Assembly (NCBI RefSeq): GCF_001113365.1
Contig: NZ_CKYA01000002.1
Location: 1-64,000, forward strand
Reading direction: 5' to 3'
From: Streptococcus pneumoniae
GTDB lineage: Bacteria; Bacillota; Bacilli; Lactobacillales; Streptococcaceae
DNA length: 64,000 bases
The position numbers were made by a program, and so were the translations under genes. Below, one piece after another: positions 43,408 through 51,129 of this stretch. A model generated the notes under the pieces. That model did no database searches and was not told the origin of the DNA. It saw only the letters and a program-made list of their open reading frames with translations. The stretch's first letter is position 1. The number at the start of each line of letters is the position of its first letter.

Positions 43408-43434
43408 GGGTGTTGTTGACGCAACACCTTTTTC
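43408..43434 (+). terminator. Terminator of the toxin-like mRNA
   Basis: GGTGTTG, loop TTGACG, CAACACC, TTTTT: a compact, perfect intrinsic terminator on the plus strand. Confidence 0.8.
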
Positions 43435-43630
43435 TATATTCATTGTAACATTTATTTTAAAAATTGCAAGGGGAATTGTTCTACTTTAGCAGTATCTGAT
43501 ATAAAATAGAAATTGAAAAAAATGCTAAAATCCGATATAATGGAGTGTTGAAAGGAATGGTACAATCCAATGTAAAAATCATTCTGAACTATTGAAACAA
43601 GAAAAATAGAGAATCAAAGAAAGAGAACTT

Positions 43631-45175
43631 ATGAATATTCAAGAAGAAATTAAGAAACGTCGTACCTTTGCCATCATCTCCCACCCGGACGCGGGGAAAA
43701 CAACCATCACTGAGCAATTGCTCTACTTTGGGGGCGAGATTCGTGAGGCTGGTACCGTAAAAGGAAAGAAAACAGGGACTTTTGCCAAGTCTGACTGGAT
43801 GGATATCGAGAAACAACGTGGGATTTCGGTTACTTCATCTGTGATGCAGTTTGACTACGATGGTAAGCGCGTCAACATCCTCGACACTCCAGGGCACGAG
43901 GACTTTTCAGAAGATACCTATCGGACCTTGATGGCGGTGGATGCTGCGGTCATGGTCGTGGACTCTGCCAAGGGTATCGAGGCGCAGACAAAGAAATTGT
44001 TTGAGGTTGTGAAACATCGTGGCATTCCAGTCTTTACCTTTATGAACAAGCTGGATCGTGACGGTCGTGAGCCACTGGACCTCTTGCAAGAATTGGAAGA
44101 AGTCTTGGGCATTGCGAGCTATCCGATGAACTGGCCAATTGGGATGGGGAAAGCCTTTGAAGGTTTGTATGACCTCTATAACCAACGCTTGGAGCTCTAC
44201 AAAGGGGATGAGCGTTTTGCCAGTCTAGAAGATGGGGACAAGCTTTTTGGAACCAATCCTTTCTACGAGCAAGTCAAAGATGATATTGAACTTTTGAATG
44301 AAGCTGGGAATGAGTTTTCAGAGGAAGCTATTCTGGCTGGAGAATTGACACCTGTCTTTTTCGGTTCAGCTTTGACGAACTTTGGTGTGCAGACCTTCCT
44401 TGAAACCTTCCTCAAGTTTGCTCCAGAACCACATGGGCACAAGAAAACAGATGGAGAAATTGTGGATCCTTACGACAAGGATTTCTCAGGCTTTGTCTTT
44501 AAAATCCAAGCCAACATGGATCCTCGTCACCGCGACCGGATCGCCTTTGTCCGTATCGTATCAGGCGAATTTGAGCGTGGGATGAGTGTCAACCTGCCTC
44601 GTACTGGTAAGGGGGCTAAACTGTCTAATGTTACTCAGTTTATGGCGGAAAGTCGTGAGAATGTGACCAATGCTGTGGCAGGAGATATCATTGGTGTTTA
44701 CGATACAGGTACTTATCAAGTTGGAGATACCTTGACAGTTGGCAAAAACAAGTTTGAGTTTGAACCGCTGCCAACCTTTACGCCTGAGATTTTCATGAAA
44801 GTTTCTGCTAAGAACGTCATGAAGCAAAAATCCTTCCACAAGGGGATTGAGCAATTGGTGCAAGAGGGGGCTATTCAGCTTTATAAGAATTACCAAACAG
44901 GCGAGTACATGCTGGGAGCTGTTGGTCAGCTCCAGTTTGAAGTCTTTAAACACCGTATGGAAGGCGAGTATAACGCAGAAGTTGTCATGAGCCCGATGGG
45001 TAAAAAGACCGTTCGTTGGATCAAGCCAGAAGACTTGGATGAACGGATGTCATCAAGTCGCAATATCTTGGCCAAAGACCGCTTTGACCAACCAGTCTTT
45101 CTCTTTGAAAATGACTTTGCCCTCCGCTGGTTTGCGGACAAGTATCCAGATGTAGAGTTAGAGGAGAAAATGTAA
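43631..45175 (+). CDS. prfC: Peptide chain release factor 3
   Basis: 514-aa translational GTPase that recycles RF1/RF2. G1 SHPDAGKTT, switch region KQRGISVTSSVMQF, G3 DTPGHEDFS, G4 NKLDRD, then domain II/III with SPMGKKTVRWI. ATG 43631 follows AAAGAGAA. Monocistronic, between the toxin-like locus and a hairpin array. Confidence 0.97.
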   Translation: MNIQEEIKKRRTFAIISHPDAGKTTITEQLLYFGGEIREAGTVKGKKTGTFAKSDWMDIEKQRGISVTSSVMQFDYDGKRVNILDTPGHEDFSEDTYRTLMAVDAAVMVVDSAKGIEAQTKKLFEVVKHRGIPVFTFMNKLDRDGREPLDLLQELEEVLGIASYPMNWPIGMGKAFEGLYDLYNQRLELYKGDERFASLEDGDKLFGTNPFYEQVKDDIELLNEAGNEFSEEAILAGELTPVFFGSALTNFGVQTFLETFLKFAPEPHGHKKTDGEIVDPYDKDFSGFVFKIQANMDPRHRDRIAFVRIVSGEFERGMSVNLPRTGKGAKLSNVTQFMAESRENVTNAVAGDIIGVYDTGTYQVGDTLTVGKNKFEFEPLPTFTPEIFMKVSAKNVMKQKSFHKGIEQLVQEGAIQLYKNYQTGEYMLGAVGQLQFEVFKHRMEGEYNAEVVMSPMGKKTVRWIKPEDLDERMSSSRNILAKDRFDQPVFLFENDFALRWFADKYPDVELEEKM

Positions 45176-45183
45176 ATCGTTAC

Positions 45184-45436
45184 AAATGACTAGCAACATA
45201 AAGTTGCTGTCATTTGACGGTAACCGCTATGGCGGTTTACCTAAACGCTTCACTAGGAAAAATCCACGAATATTATCGATTCGTGGACTTTTCCGTCGTA
45301 GATAGATAGAAAAGGGTAACTGCCTTACTAACTACGTTTGGCAAATGAAATCGATTTGCAAAACTCCGTGTCGTAATGTGAAAATCGTAAACCGTAATGG
45401 GACTTCAATTAAAATCTCCACTGCTATGGTTTTACG
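45184..45436 (+). other. Array of hairpins downstream of prfC (structured RNA or decayed repeat)
   Basis: Consecutive inverted repeats in a ~330-bp gene-free stretch: AAATGAC.AGCAAC/GTTGCTGTCATTT (45184-45215); GGTAACCGC/GGCGGTTTACC (45219-45241); a 16-bp stem with one mismatch, GGAAAAATCCACGAAT (45256-45271) against 45279-45294; GCAAAT/ATTTGC with flanking pairs (45337-45364); and a weaker GTAAACC/GGTTTTAC pair (about 45383-45436). The first could end prfC transcription. No ORF is credible. Confidence 0.6.
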
Positions 45437-45503
45437 AACGAATAGGCGAAAATAATGGTTACGTAGAAACATATGATGGGAATAAAAAGAAATGAGATAA
45501 AAA

Positions 45504-45872
45504 GTGAAAGAAGAGAAAAAAGCGATTGTCTTAGGTGCAGATAATGCTTATATGGATAAAGTTGAAACAACAATAAAATCCTTGTGTGTTCATTATGATA
45601 ATCGGAAGTTTTATATTTTTAATGATGATCTTCCGATTGACAGTAGTATTCTGAAAGATTATCGTTTGCCCTTTGAGGGACTTTCTTACGCTACCTTCTT
45701 TAGGTATTTTATTCCAAAGTATGTAAGTGAGGTTCGTGTACTGTATTTAGACTCGGATATTATCGTAAGAAAACAGATAGATGAGCTGTGGGACTTGGAC
45801 TTGACAGGCATCTCCTTAGTAGCAGTTAGAGATGATTTTTATACACATATTTTCAATGCTGTTTTTTGTTAA
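45504..45872 (+). pseudogene. Glycosyltransferase family 8, N-terminal fragment
   Basis: 122 residues. N-terminal KAIVLGADNAYMDKVETTIKSL and the metal-binding DxD in VLYLDSDIIVRKQIDELW are typical of GT8 enzymes. It stops right after VAVRDDFYTHIFNAVFC, where a full GT8 domain needs roughly another 150 residues, so it is a truncated remnant. Start taken as GTG 45504, with only a weak ribosome-binding site. IS-like DNA begins 25 bp after its stop, suggesting that insertion/deletion removed the rest. Confidence 0.8.
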
Positions 45873-45896
45873 TCAACAATGATATGTGAAGAGCAG

Positions 45897-46160
45897 AAAA
45901 TGTCACGTAAAATCTGATTTAAGACACAAATAAAAAAGCTTCCAATTCTCTGTTTCCGTGTCTGAAGGCTTCTTTTCCTTTCTGTTGATAAGCTAGTAGC
46001 AGACGATTGATTTGTCTTTCAGAAAGATTCAGTTCGACACAGGCTCGATTCTTTGTTTTCTTTCCTTGGGCTATAGCTTTTATCACAAGATATTTTTTCG
46101 TTTCATTCATATTTAGTTGGATCCTTTTCATATGACTATTCTACCAAATGGGACATTTTC
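45897..46160 (-). mobile_element. Remnant of an IS1202-like insertion sequence
   Basis: A ~264-bp segment bounded by GAAAATGTCAC (45897-45907) and GGGACATTTTC (46150-46160), imperfect inverted ends. It carries only the 5' part of a transposase gene. The full element should be over 1 kb, so most has been deleted. Confidence 0.6.
45919..46131 (-). pseudogene. Truncated IS1202-family transposase (N-terminal HTH)
   Basis: 70 residues. The pattern MNETKKYLVIKAIAQGKKTKNRACVELNLSERQINRLL..KGKEAFRHGNR resembles the N-terminal helix-turn-helix of IS1202/ISL-type transposases, which continue HGNRGRKP. Here the homology ends at HGNR and the frame stops nine residues later. No catalytic DDE domain remains, so it is inactive. 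It may still bind IS ends, but that is speculative. Confidence 0.65.
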
Positions 46161-46226
46161 ACGTTCGATTTACTAAAGACATTATCACATTCGAATCACA
46201 ATAAATAAAAAAATCTTCCAATTCCC

Positions 46227-46255
46227 TTGCAAAAATGAAGAAAGTGTGATAACAT
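46227..46255 (+). promoter_or_regulatory. Promoter of rpmB
   Basis: TTGCAA (46227-46232), 17-bp spacer, TAACAT (46250-46255). The ~55-nt leader holds the palindrome GTGCTAGCAC and then AGGAGG. Confidence 0.65.
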
Positions 46256-46313
46256 AGTACGGTATGTGGTGCTAGCACATCCGCTATATTAGATCTAATA
46301 GGAGGAAAACACA

Positions 46314-46502
46314 ATGGCTAAAGTATGTTACTTTACAGGTCGTAAGACTGTATCAGGAAACAACCGTTCACACGCGATGAACCAAACAAAACGTGCCGTA
46401 AAACCAAACCTTCAAAAAGTTACTGTTCTTATCGATGGTAAACCTAAAAAAGTTTGGGCTTCAGCTCGTGCTTTGAAATCAGGTAAAGTTGAACGCGTTT
46501 AA
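46314..46502 (+). CDS. rpmB: 50S ribosomal protein L28
   Basis: 62-aa basic protein (MAKVCYFTGRKTVSGNNRSHAMNQTKR). Only one Cys of the possible zinc-binding set is left, so this is the zinc-free form. AGGAGG lies 8 nt before ATG 46314. Monocistronic with a short hairpin terminator. Confidence 0.97.
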   Translation: MAKVCYFTGRKTVSGNNRSHAMNQTKRAVKPNLQKVTVLIDGKPKKVWASARALKSGKVERV

Positions 46503-46514
46503 TATATAAAAGTA

Positions 46515-46541
46515 AGGAGACCTTAGGGTCTTTTTTCTTTT
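46515..46541 (+). terminator. Terminator of rpmB
   Basis: GGAGACC, TTA, GGGTCTTTTTTC: a small stem followed by T residues. Confidence 0.7.
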
Positions 46542-46658
46542 ACTGTAGGTATAAAATCATTTGAAAAATAGAGTAAATATCCGCTGATACAGTATTCTGC
46601 TTTTACACTTGGGCTGAAATATGATAAAATAGAGTATCAACTAGTTGAGGTAAAAAGG

Positions 46659-47024
46659 ATGACTGTAAAAATTAATACAAAAGATGGTCAAATCGAACTA
46701 ACAGATGAAGTGATTGCAACCGTCGTAGGTGGAGCAGCAACTGAAATTTTTGGTGTGGTCGGTATGGCTAGTAAAAATGCCCTCAAAGATAATTTTCAAG
46801 CCCTTCTAGGTAAGGAAAATTATTCTAAAGGTGTCGTCGTAAAGGCAGCCGAAGATGGCAGCATTGCAGTTGATGTGTATACCGTGTTGAGCTACGGAAC
46901 AAAGATTAGTGAAGTGTCAAAAAACATTCAAGAGCGTGTTGCCTTTAGCTTGGAAAACCAGCTTGGAATCACTGCTCAGACTGTAAATGTCTACATTCAA
47001 AATATCAAAGTTGTAGGAGAATAA
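46659..47024 (+). CDS. Asp23/Gls24 family protein (second copy), beside fakA
   Basis: 121 aa, Asp23 fold: GQIELTDEVIATVVGGAATEIFGVVGMASKN and C-terminal VNVYIQNIKVVGE. It resembles YloU of Bacillus, which precedes the DAK-domain gene yloV (fakA) in the same way. It is separated from fakA by 2 bp, so co-expressed. Function unproven; linkage suggests a role with fatty-acid kinase. Confidence 0.88.
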   Translation: MTVKINTKDGQIELTDEVIATVVGGAATEIFGVVGMASKNALKDNFQALLGKENYSKGVVVKAAEDGSIAVDVYTVLSYGTKISEVSKNIQERVAFSLENQLGITAQTVNVYIQNIKVVGE

Positions 47025-47026
47025 CC

Positions 47027-48694
47027 GTGTCAAAAATTACTACTAGCTTATTTCAAGAAATGGTGCAGGCTGCATCAACTCGCTTGAATAAGCAAGCTGA
47101 ATATGTCAATTCATTAAACGTCTTCCCCGTTCCAGATGGAGATACTGGAACAAACATGGGAATGACCATTGAAAATGGTGCTAAAGAAGTTGCAGACAAG
47201 CCAGCTTCTACAGTTGGCGAGGTAGCGAGCATTCTTGCTAAAGGGCTTTTGATGGGTGCGCGAGGGAACTCAGGAGTTATTACGTCTCAGCTTTTCCGTG
47301 GATTTTCACAAGCTATCAAGGATAAAGACGAGTTAACAGGTCAAGACTTGGCCCTTGCTTTCCAATCAGGTGTGGAAGTTGCCTACAAGGCAGTTATGAA
47401 ACCAGTTGAAGGAACGATTTTGACAGTTTCTCGTGGGGCTGCTATCGGTGCTAAGAAAAAAGCTGAGCAAACAGATGACGCTGTTGAAGTCATGCGCGCA
47501 GCCTTGGAAGGTGCTAAAACAGCTCTAGCTAAAACGCCAGACATGCTTCCAGTCTTGAAGGAAGTTGGCGTTGTGGACTCAGGTGGTCAAGGATTGGTCT
47601 TTATCTACGAAGGTTTCCTTTCTGCCCTTACTGGTGAATATATTGCATCTGAGGACTTTGTAGCGACTCCTGCCAATATGAGTGAAATGATCAATGCAGA
47701 GCACCACAAGTCTGTGGCTGGTCATGTGGCGACTGAGGACATCAACTTTGGTTACTGTACTGAAATCATGGTAGCTCTTAAGCAAGGTCCAACCTATGCC
47801 AAAGATTTTGACTACGATGAATTCCGTAACTACTTGAATGAACTTGGAGATTCTCTCCTCGTTGTCAATGATGATGAAATCGTCAAAGTCCATGTCCATA
47901 CAGAAGATCCAGGACTTGTCATGCAAGAAGGTCTCAAATATGGTAGCTTGGTCAAGGTAAAAGTTGACAATATGCGTAATCAACACGAAGCACAGGTTGA
48001 GAAAGAAGCTACTCAAGTTATCAAGTCGGCTGAAGAAAAAGAGTATGCTTTGATTGCTGTGGTGGCTGGTAAAGGTCTAGCAGATATCTTCTGTTCTCAA
48101 GGCGTGGATTATGTTATCGAAGGCGGTCAAACCATGAACCCTTCAACAGAAGACTTTATCAAGGCTGTTGAACAGGTCAATGCCCGTAACATCATCTTCT
48201 TGCCAAACAACAAGAACATCTTCATGGCAGCTCAATCTGCGGCAGAAGTTTTGGAGCAACCAGCAGTAGTGGTAGAGGCTCGCACTCTTCCTCAAGGTAT
48301 GACAAGTCTTCTTGCCTTTGATCCAAGCAAGTCCATTGAAGAAAACCAAGAGCGTATGACAGCTGCTCTTAGCGATGTTGTTAGCGGAAGCGTCACAACA
48401 GCCGTGCGTGATACAACGATCGATGGCTTAGAAATCCATGAAAACGATAATCTTGGTATGGTGGATGGGAAAATCCTTGTGTCAAACCCTGATATGCACC
48501 AAACCTTGACAGAAACCTTGAAACATATGTTGGATGAAGATAGTGAAATCGTAACCTTCTATGTCGGTGAAGACGGAAGCGAAGAACTTGCCAATGAAAT
48601 CGCTCAAGAAATCGTAGAAGAATTCGAAGACGTTGAAGTCGAGATTCACCAAGGTCAACAACCTGTTTACCCATACCTATTTAGTGTGGAATAA
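47027..48694 (+). CDS. fakA: Fatty acid kinase subunit FakA (DAK2 domain)
   Basis: 555 aa. The N-terminal DhaL/DAK2 ATP-binding domain has NVFPVPDGDTGTNMGM, LLMGARGNSGVITSQ and VVDSGGQGLVFIYEG; the C-terminal half is the FakB-interacting region. FakA phosphorylates exogenous fatty acids held by FakB proteins, for phospholipid synthesis. It starts with GTG 47027 behind GTAGGAGA; no in-frame ATG is near. No fakB gene is seen in the window. Terminator after it. Confidence 0.93.
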   Translation: MSKITTSLFQEMVQAASTRLNKQAEYVNSLNVFPVPDGDTGTNMGMTIENGAKEVADKPASTVGEVASILAKGLLMGARGNSGVITSQLFRGFSQAIKDKDELTGQDLALAFQSGVEVAYKAVMKPVEGTILTVSRGAAIGAKKKAEQTDDAVEVMRAALEGAKTALAKTPDMLPVLKEVGVVDSGGQGLVFIYEGFLSALTGEYIASEDFVATPANMSEMINAEHHKSVAGHVATEDINFGYCTEIMVALKQGPTYAKDFDYDEFRNYLNELGDSLLVVNDDEIVKVHVHTEDPGLVMQEGLKYGSLVKVKVDNMRNQHEAQVEKEATQVIKSAEEKEYALIAVVAGKGLADIFCSQGVDYVIEGGQTMNPSTEDFIKAVEQVNARNIIFLPNNKNIFMAAQSAAEVLEQPAVVVEARTLPQGMTSLLAFDPSKSIEENQERMTAALSDVVSGSVTTAVRDTTIDGLEIHENDNLGMVDGKILVSNPDMHQTLTETLKHMLDEDSEIVTFYVGEDGSEELANEIAQEIVEEFEDVEVEIHQGQQPVYPYLFSVE

Positions 48695-48700
48695 GATTAA

Positions 48701-48737
48701 TGAAGGACTGAGAAATCAGTTCTTTTTTCTTTTTTAG
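48701..48737 (+). terminator. Terminator after asp23-fakA
   Basis: AAGGACTGA, GAAA, TCAGTTCTTTTTTC: stem, tetraloop and T run. Confidence 0.85.
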
Positions 48738-48801
48738 TAAATGAAATCGGTATCTTTTTAATAAAAATAAAAATAACATTCATAAATAAACGTTAAAATA
48801 G

Positions 48802-48816
48802 AAAATTCAGAAAATT
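48802..48816 (+). promoter_or_regulatory. CodY-like box upstream of ilvB
   Basis: AAAATTCAGAAAATT matches 13 of 15 positions of the CodY consensus AATTTTCWGAAAATT. It lies about 13 bp before the ilvB -35, well placed for CodY repression of branched-chain amino-acid synthesis. Confidence 0.75.
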
Positions 48817-48828
48817 TCTTCTTTTGTC

Positions 48829-48856
48829 TTGAAAATTTTTGAAAAAATGGTATGAT
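48829..48856 (+). promoter_or_regulatory. Promoter of the ilv operon
   Basis: TTGAAA (48829-48834), 16-bp spacer, TGG-TATGAT (extended -10, 48848-48856). A weaker CodY-like AAATTTTTGAAAAAA overlaps the spacer. Confidence 0.65.
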
Positions 48857-48894
48857 AGTAACAAGTTATTTTTAAGAGAAAAGAACGGGGAACA

Positions 48895-50595
48895 ATGGAG
48901 AAAATCAGTTTAGAATCTCCTAAGACGGGGTCGGACCTAGTTTTGGAAACACTTCGTGATTTAGGAGTTGATACCATCTTTGGTTATCCTGGTGGTGCGG
49001 TTTTGCCTTTTTATGATGCGATATATAATTTTAAAGGCATTCGCCACATTCTAGGGCGCCATGAGCAAGGTTGTTTGCATGAAGCTGAAGGTTATGCCAA
49101 ATCAACTGGAAAGTTGGGTGTTGCCGTCGTCACTAGTGGACCAGGAGCAACCAATGCCATTACAGGGATTGCGGATGCCATGAGTGATAGTGTTCCTCTT
49201 TTGGTCTTTACAGGTCAGGTAGGGCGAGCAGGGATTGGGAAAGATGCCTTTCAGGAGGCAGACATCGTGGGAATTACCATGCCAATCACTAAATACAATT
49301 ACCAAGTTCGTGAGACAGCTGATATTCCGCGTATCATTACGGAAGCTGTCCATATCGCAACTACAGGCCGTCCAGGGCCAGTTGTCATTGACCTACCTAA
49401 AGACGTATCTGCTTTAGAAACAGACTTTATCTATTCACCAGAAGTCAATCTACCAAGCTATCAGCCGACTCTTGAGCCAAATGATATGCAAATCAAGAAA
49501 ATCTTGAAGCAATTATCCAAGGCTAAAAAGCCAGTCTTGTTAGCTGGTGGTGGGATTAGTTATGCTGAAGCTGCTGCGGAACTAAATGAATTTGCAGAAC
49601 GCTATCAAATTCCAGTGGTAACCAGCCTTTTGGGTCAAGGTACGATTGCAACGAGTCACCCACTCTTCCTTGGAATGGGGGGGATGCACGGTTCTTTCGC
49701 AGCGAATATTGCCATGACAGAGACGGACTTTATGATTAGTATTGGCTCTCGTTTTGATGACCGTTTAACAGGAAATCCAAAGACTTTTGCTAAGAATGCT
49801 AAGGTTGCCCACATTGATATTGACCCAGCCGAGATCGGAAAGATTATCAGTGCGGATATTCCGGTAGTTGGAGATGCTAAGAAAGCCTTGCAAATGTTGC
49901 TGGCTGAACCGACAGTTCATAACAATACTGAAAAATGGATTGAAAAAGTCACTAAAGACAAGAACCGTGTTCGTTCTTATGATAAGAAAGAACGTGTGGT
50001 TCAACCGCAAGCTGTTATTGAACGAATTGGTGAATTGACGAATGGAGATGCCATCGTGGTAACAGACGTTGGTCAACACCAAATGTGGACAGCCCAGTAT
50101 TATCCCTACCAAAATGAACGTCAGTTAGTGACTTCAGGTGGTTTAGGAACCATGGGATTTGGAATCCCAGCAGCAATCGGTGCTAAAATTGCTAACCCAG
50201 ATAAGGAAGTAGTCTTGTTTGTTGGGGATGGCGGTTTCCAAATGACTAACCAGGAATTGGCTATTTTGAACATTTACAAGGTGCCAATCAAGGTGGTTAT
50301 GCTGAACAACCACTCACTTGGAATGGTTCGCCAATGGCAGGAATCCTTCTATGAAGGTAGAACATCTGAGTCAGTCTTTGATACTCTTCCTGATTTCCAA
50401 TTGATGGCACAAGCTTACGGTATTAAAAACTATAAGTTTGACAATCCTGAGACCTTGGCTCAAGACCTTGAAGTCATCACTGAGGATGTTCCTATGCTAA
50501 TCGAAGTAGATATTTCTCGTAAGGAACAGGTGTTACCGATGGTACCAGCTGGTAAGAGTAATCATGAGATGTTGGGGGTGAAGTTCCATGCGTAG
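48895..50595 (+). CDS. ilvB: Acetolactate synthase, large (catalytic) subunit
   Basis: 566-aa TPP/FAD enzyme making acetolactate or acetohydroxybutyrate, the first common step of valine/leucine/isoleucine synthesis. N-terminal FGYPGGAVLPFYDAI, cofactor-activating Glu in ILGRHEQGCLHEAEGYA, TPP motif VGDGGFQMTNQELA. The ATG is preceded by ACGGGGAACA. The stop overlaps the ilvN start by 8 bp. Confidence 0.97.
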   Translation: MEKISLESPKTGSDLVLETLRDLGVDTIFGYPGGAVLPFYDAIYNFKGIRHILGRHEQGCLHEAEGYAKSTGKLGVAVVTSGPGATNAITGIADAMSDSVPLLVFTGQVGRAGIGKDAFQEADIVGITMPITKYNYQVRETADIPRIITEAVHIATTGRPGPVVIDLPKDVSALETDFIYSPEVNLPSYQPTLEPNDMQIKKILKQLSKAKKPVLLAGGGISYAEAAAELNEFAERYQIPVVTSLLGQGTIATSHPLFLGMGGMHGSFAANIAMTETDFMISIGSRFDDRLTGNPKTFAKNAKVAHIDIDPAEIGKIISADIPVVGDAKKALQMLLAEPTVHNNTEKWIEKVTKDKNRVRSYDKKERVVQPQAVIERIGELTNGDAIVVTDVGQHQMWTAQYYPYQNERQLVTSGGLGTMGFGIPAAIGAKIANPDKEVVLFVGDGGFQMTNQELAILNIYKVPIKVVMLNNHSLGMVRQWQESFYEGRTSESVFDTLPDFQLMAQAYGIKNYKFDNPETLAQDLEVITEDVPMLIEVDISRKEQVLPMVPAGKSNHEMLGVKFHA

Positions 50596-51064
50596 AATGT
50601 TAACAGCAAAACTACAAAATCGTTCAGGAGTCCTCAATCGCTTTACAGGTGTTCTATCTCGTCGTCAGGTTAATATCGAAAGCATCTCTGTTGGAGCAAC
50701 AGAAGATCCGAATGTATCGCGTATCACCATTATTATTGATGTAGCTTCACATGATGAAGTGGAGCAAATCATTAAGCAACTCAATCGTCAGATTGATGTG
50801 ATTCGCATTCGTGATATTACAGACAAGCCTCATTTGGAACGCGAAGTGATTTTGGTCAAGATGTCAGCGCCAGCTGAGAAGAGAGCTGAGATTTTAGCGA
50901 TTATTCAACCTTTCCGTGCAACAGTGGTAGACGTAGCGCCAAGCTCGATTACCATTCAGATGACGGGAAATGCAGAAAAGAGCGAAGCCCTATTGCGAGT
51001 CATTCGCCCATACGGTATTCGCAATATTGCTCGAACGGGTGCAACTGGATTTACCCGCGATTAA
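50588..51064 (+). CDS. ilvN: Acetolactate synthase, small (regulatory) subunit
   Basis: 158 aa. N-terminal ACT domain (KLQNRSGVLNRFTGVLSRR) for valine feedback and a C-terminal ALS_ss domain (about 80-158). Translationally coupled to ilvB. Confidence 0.96.
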   Translation: MRRMLTAKLQNRSGVLNRFTGVLSRRQVNIESISVGATEDPNVSRITIIIDVASHDEVEQIIKQLNRQIDVIRIRDITDKPHLEREVILVKMSAPAEKRAEILAIIQPFRATVVDVAPSSITIQMTGNAEKSEALLRVIRPYGIRNIARTGATGFTRD

Positions 51065-51129
51065 AAATCCAACTTAAATTTGTTAAACCAGCCTAAAAGG
51101 CAATAAATAAGAGAAAAGAGAGAAAAACT

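Larger units (their letters stand above)
43322..43435 (-). ncRNA. Candidate antisense RNA antitoxin
   Basis: The minus-strand promoter TTGCAA (43469-43464), 16-bp spacer, TACAAT (43447-43442) would start an RNA near 43435. It runs through ACACC..GGTGT and other stems and ends at the AAAAAATAGCTC..GGCTATTTTTTT hairpin, about 110 nt. It overlaps the last codons and 3' end of the toxin mRNA, as RatA does for TxpA. Confidence 0.6.
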
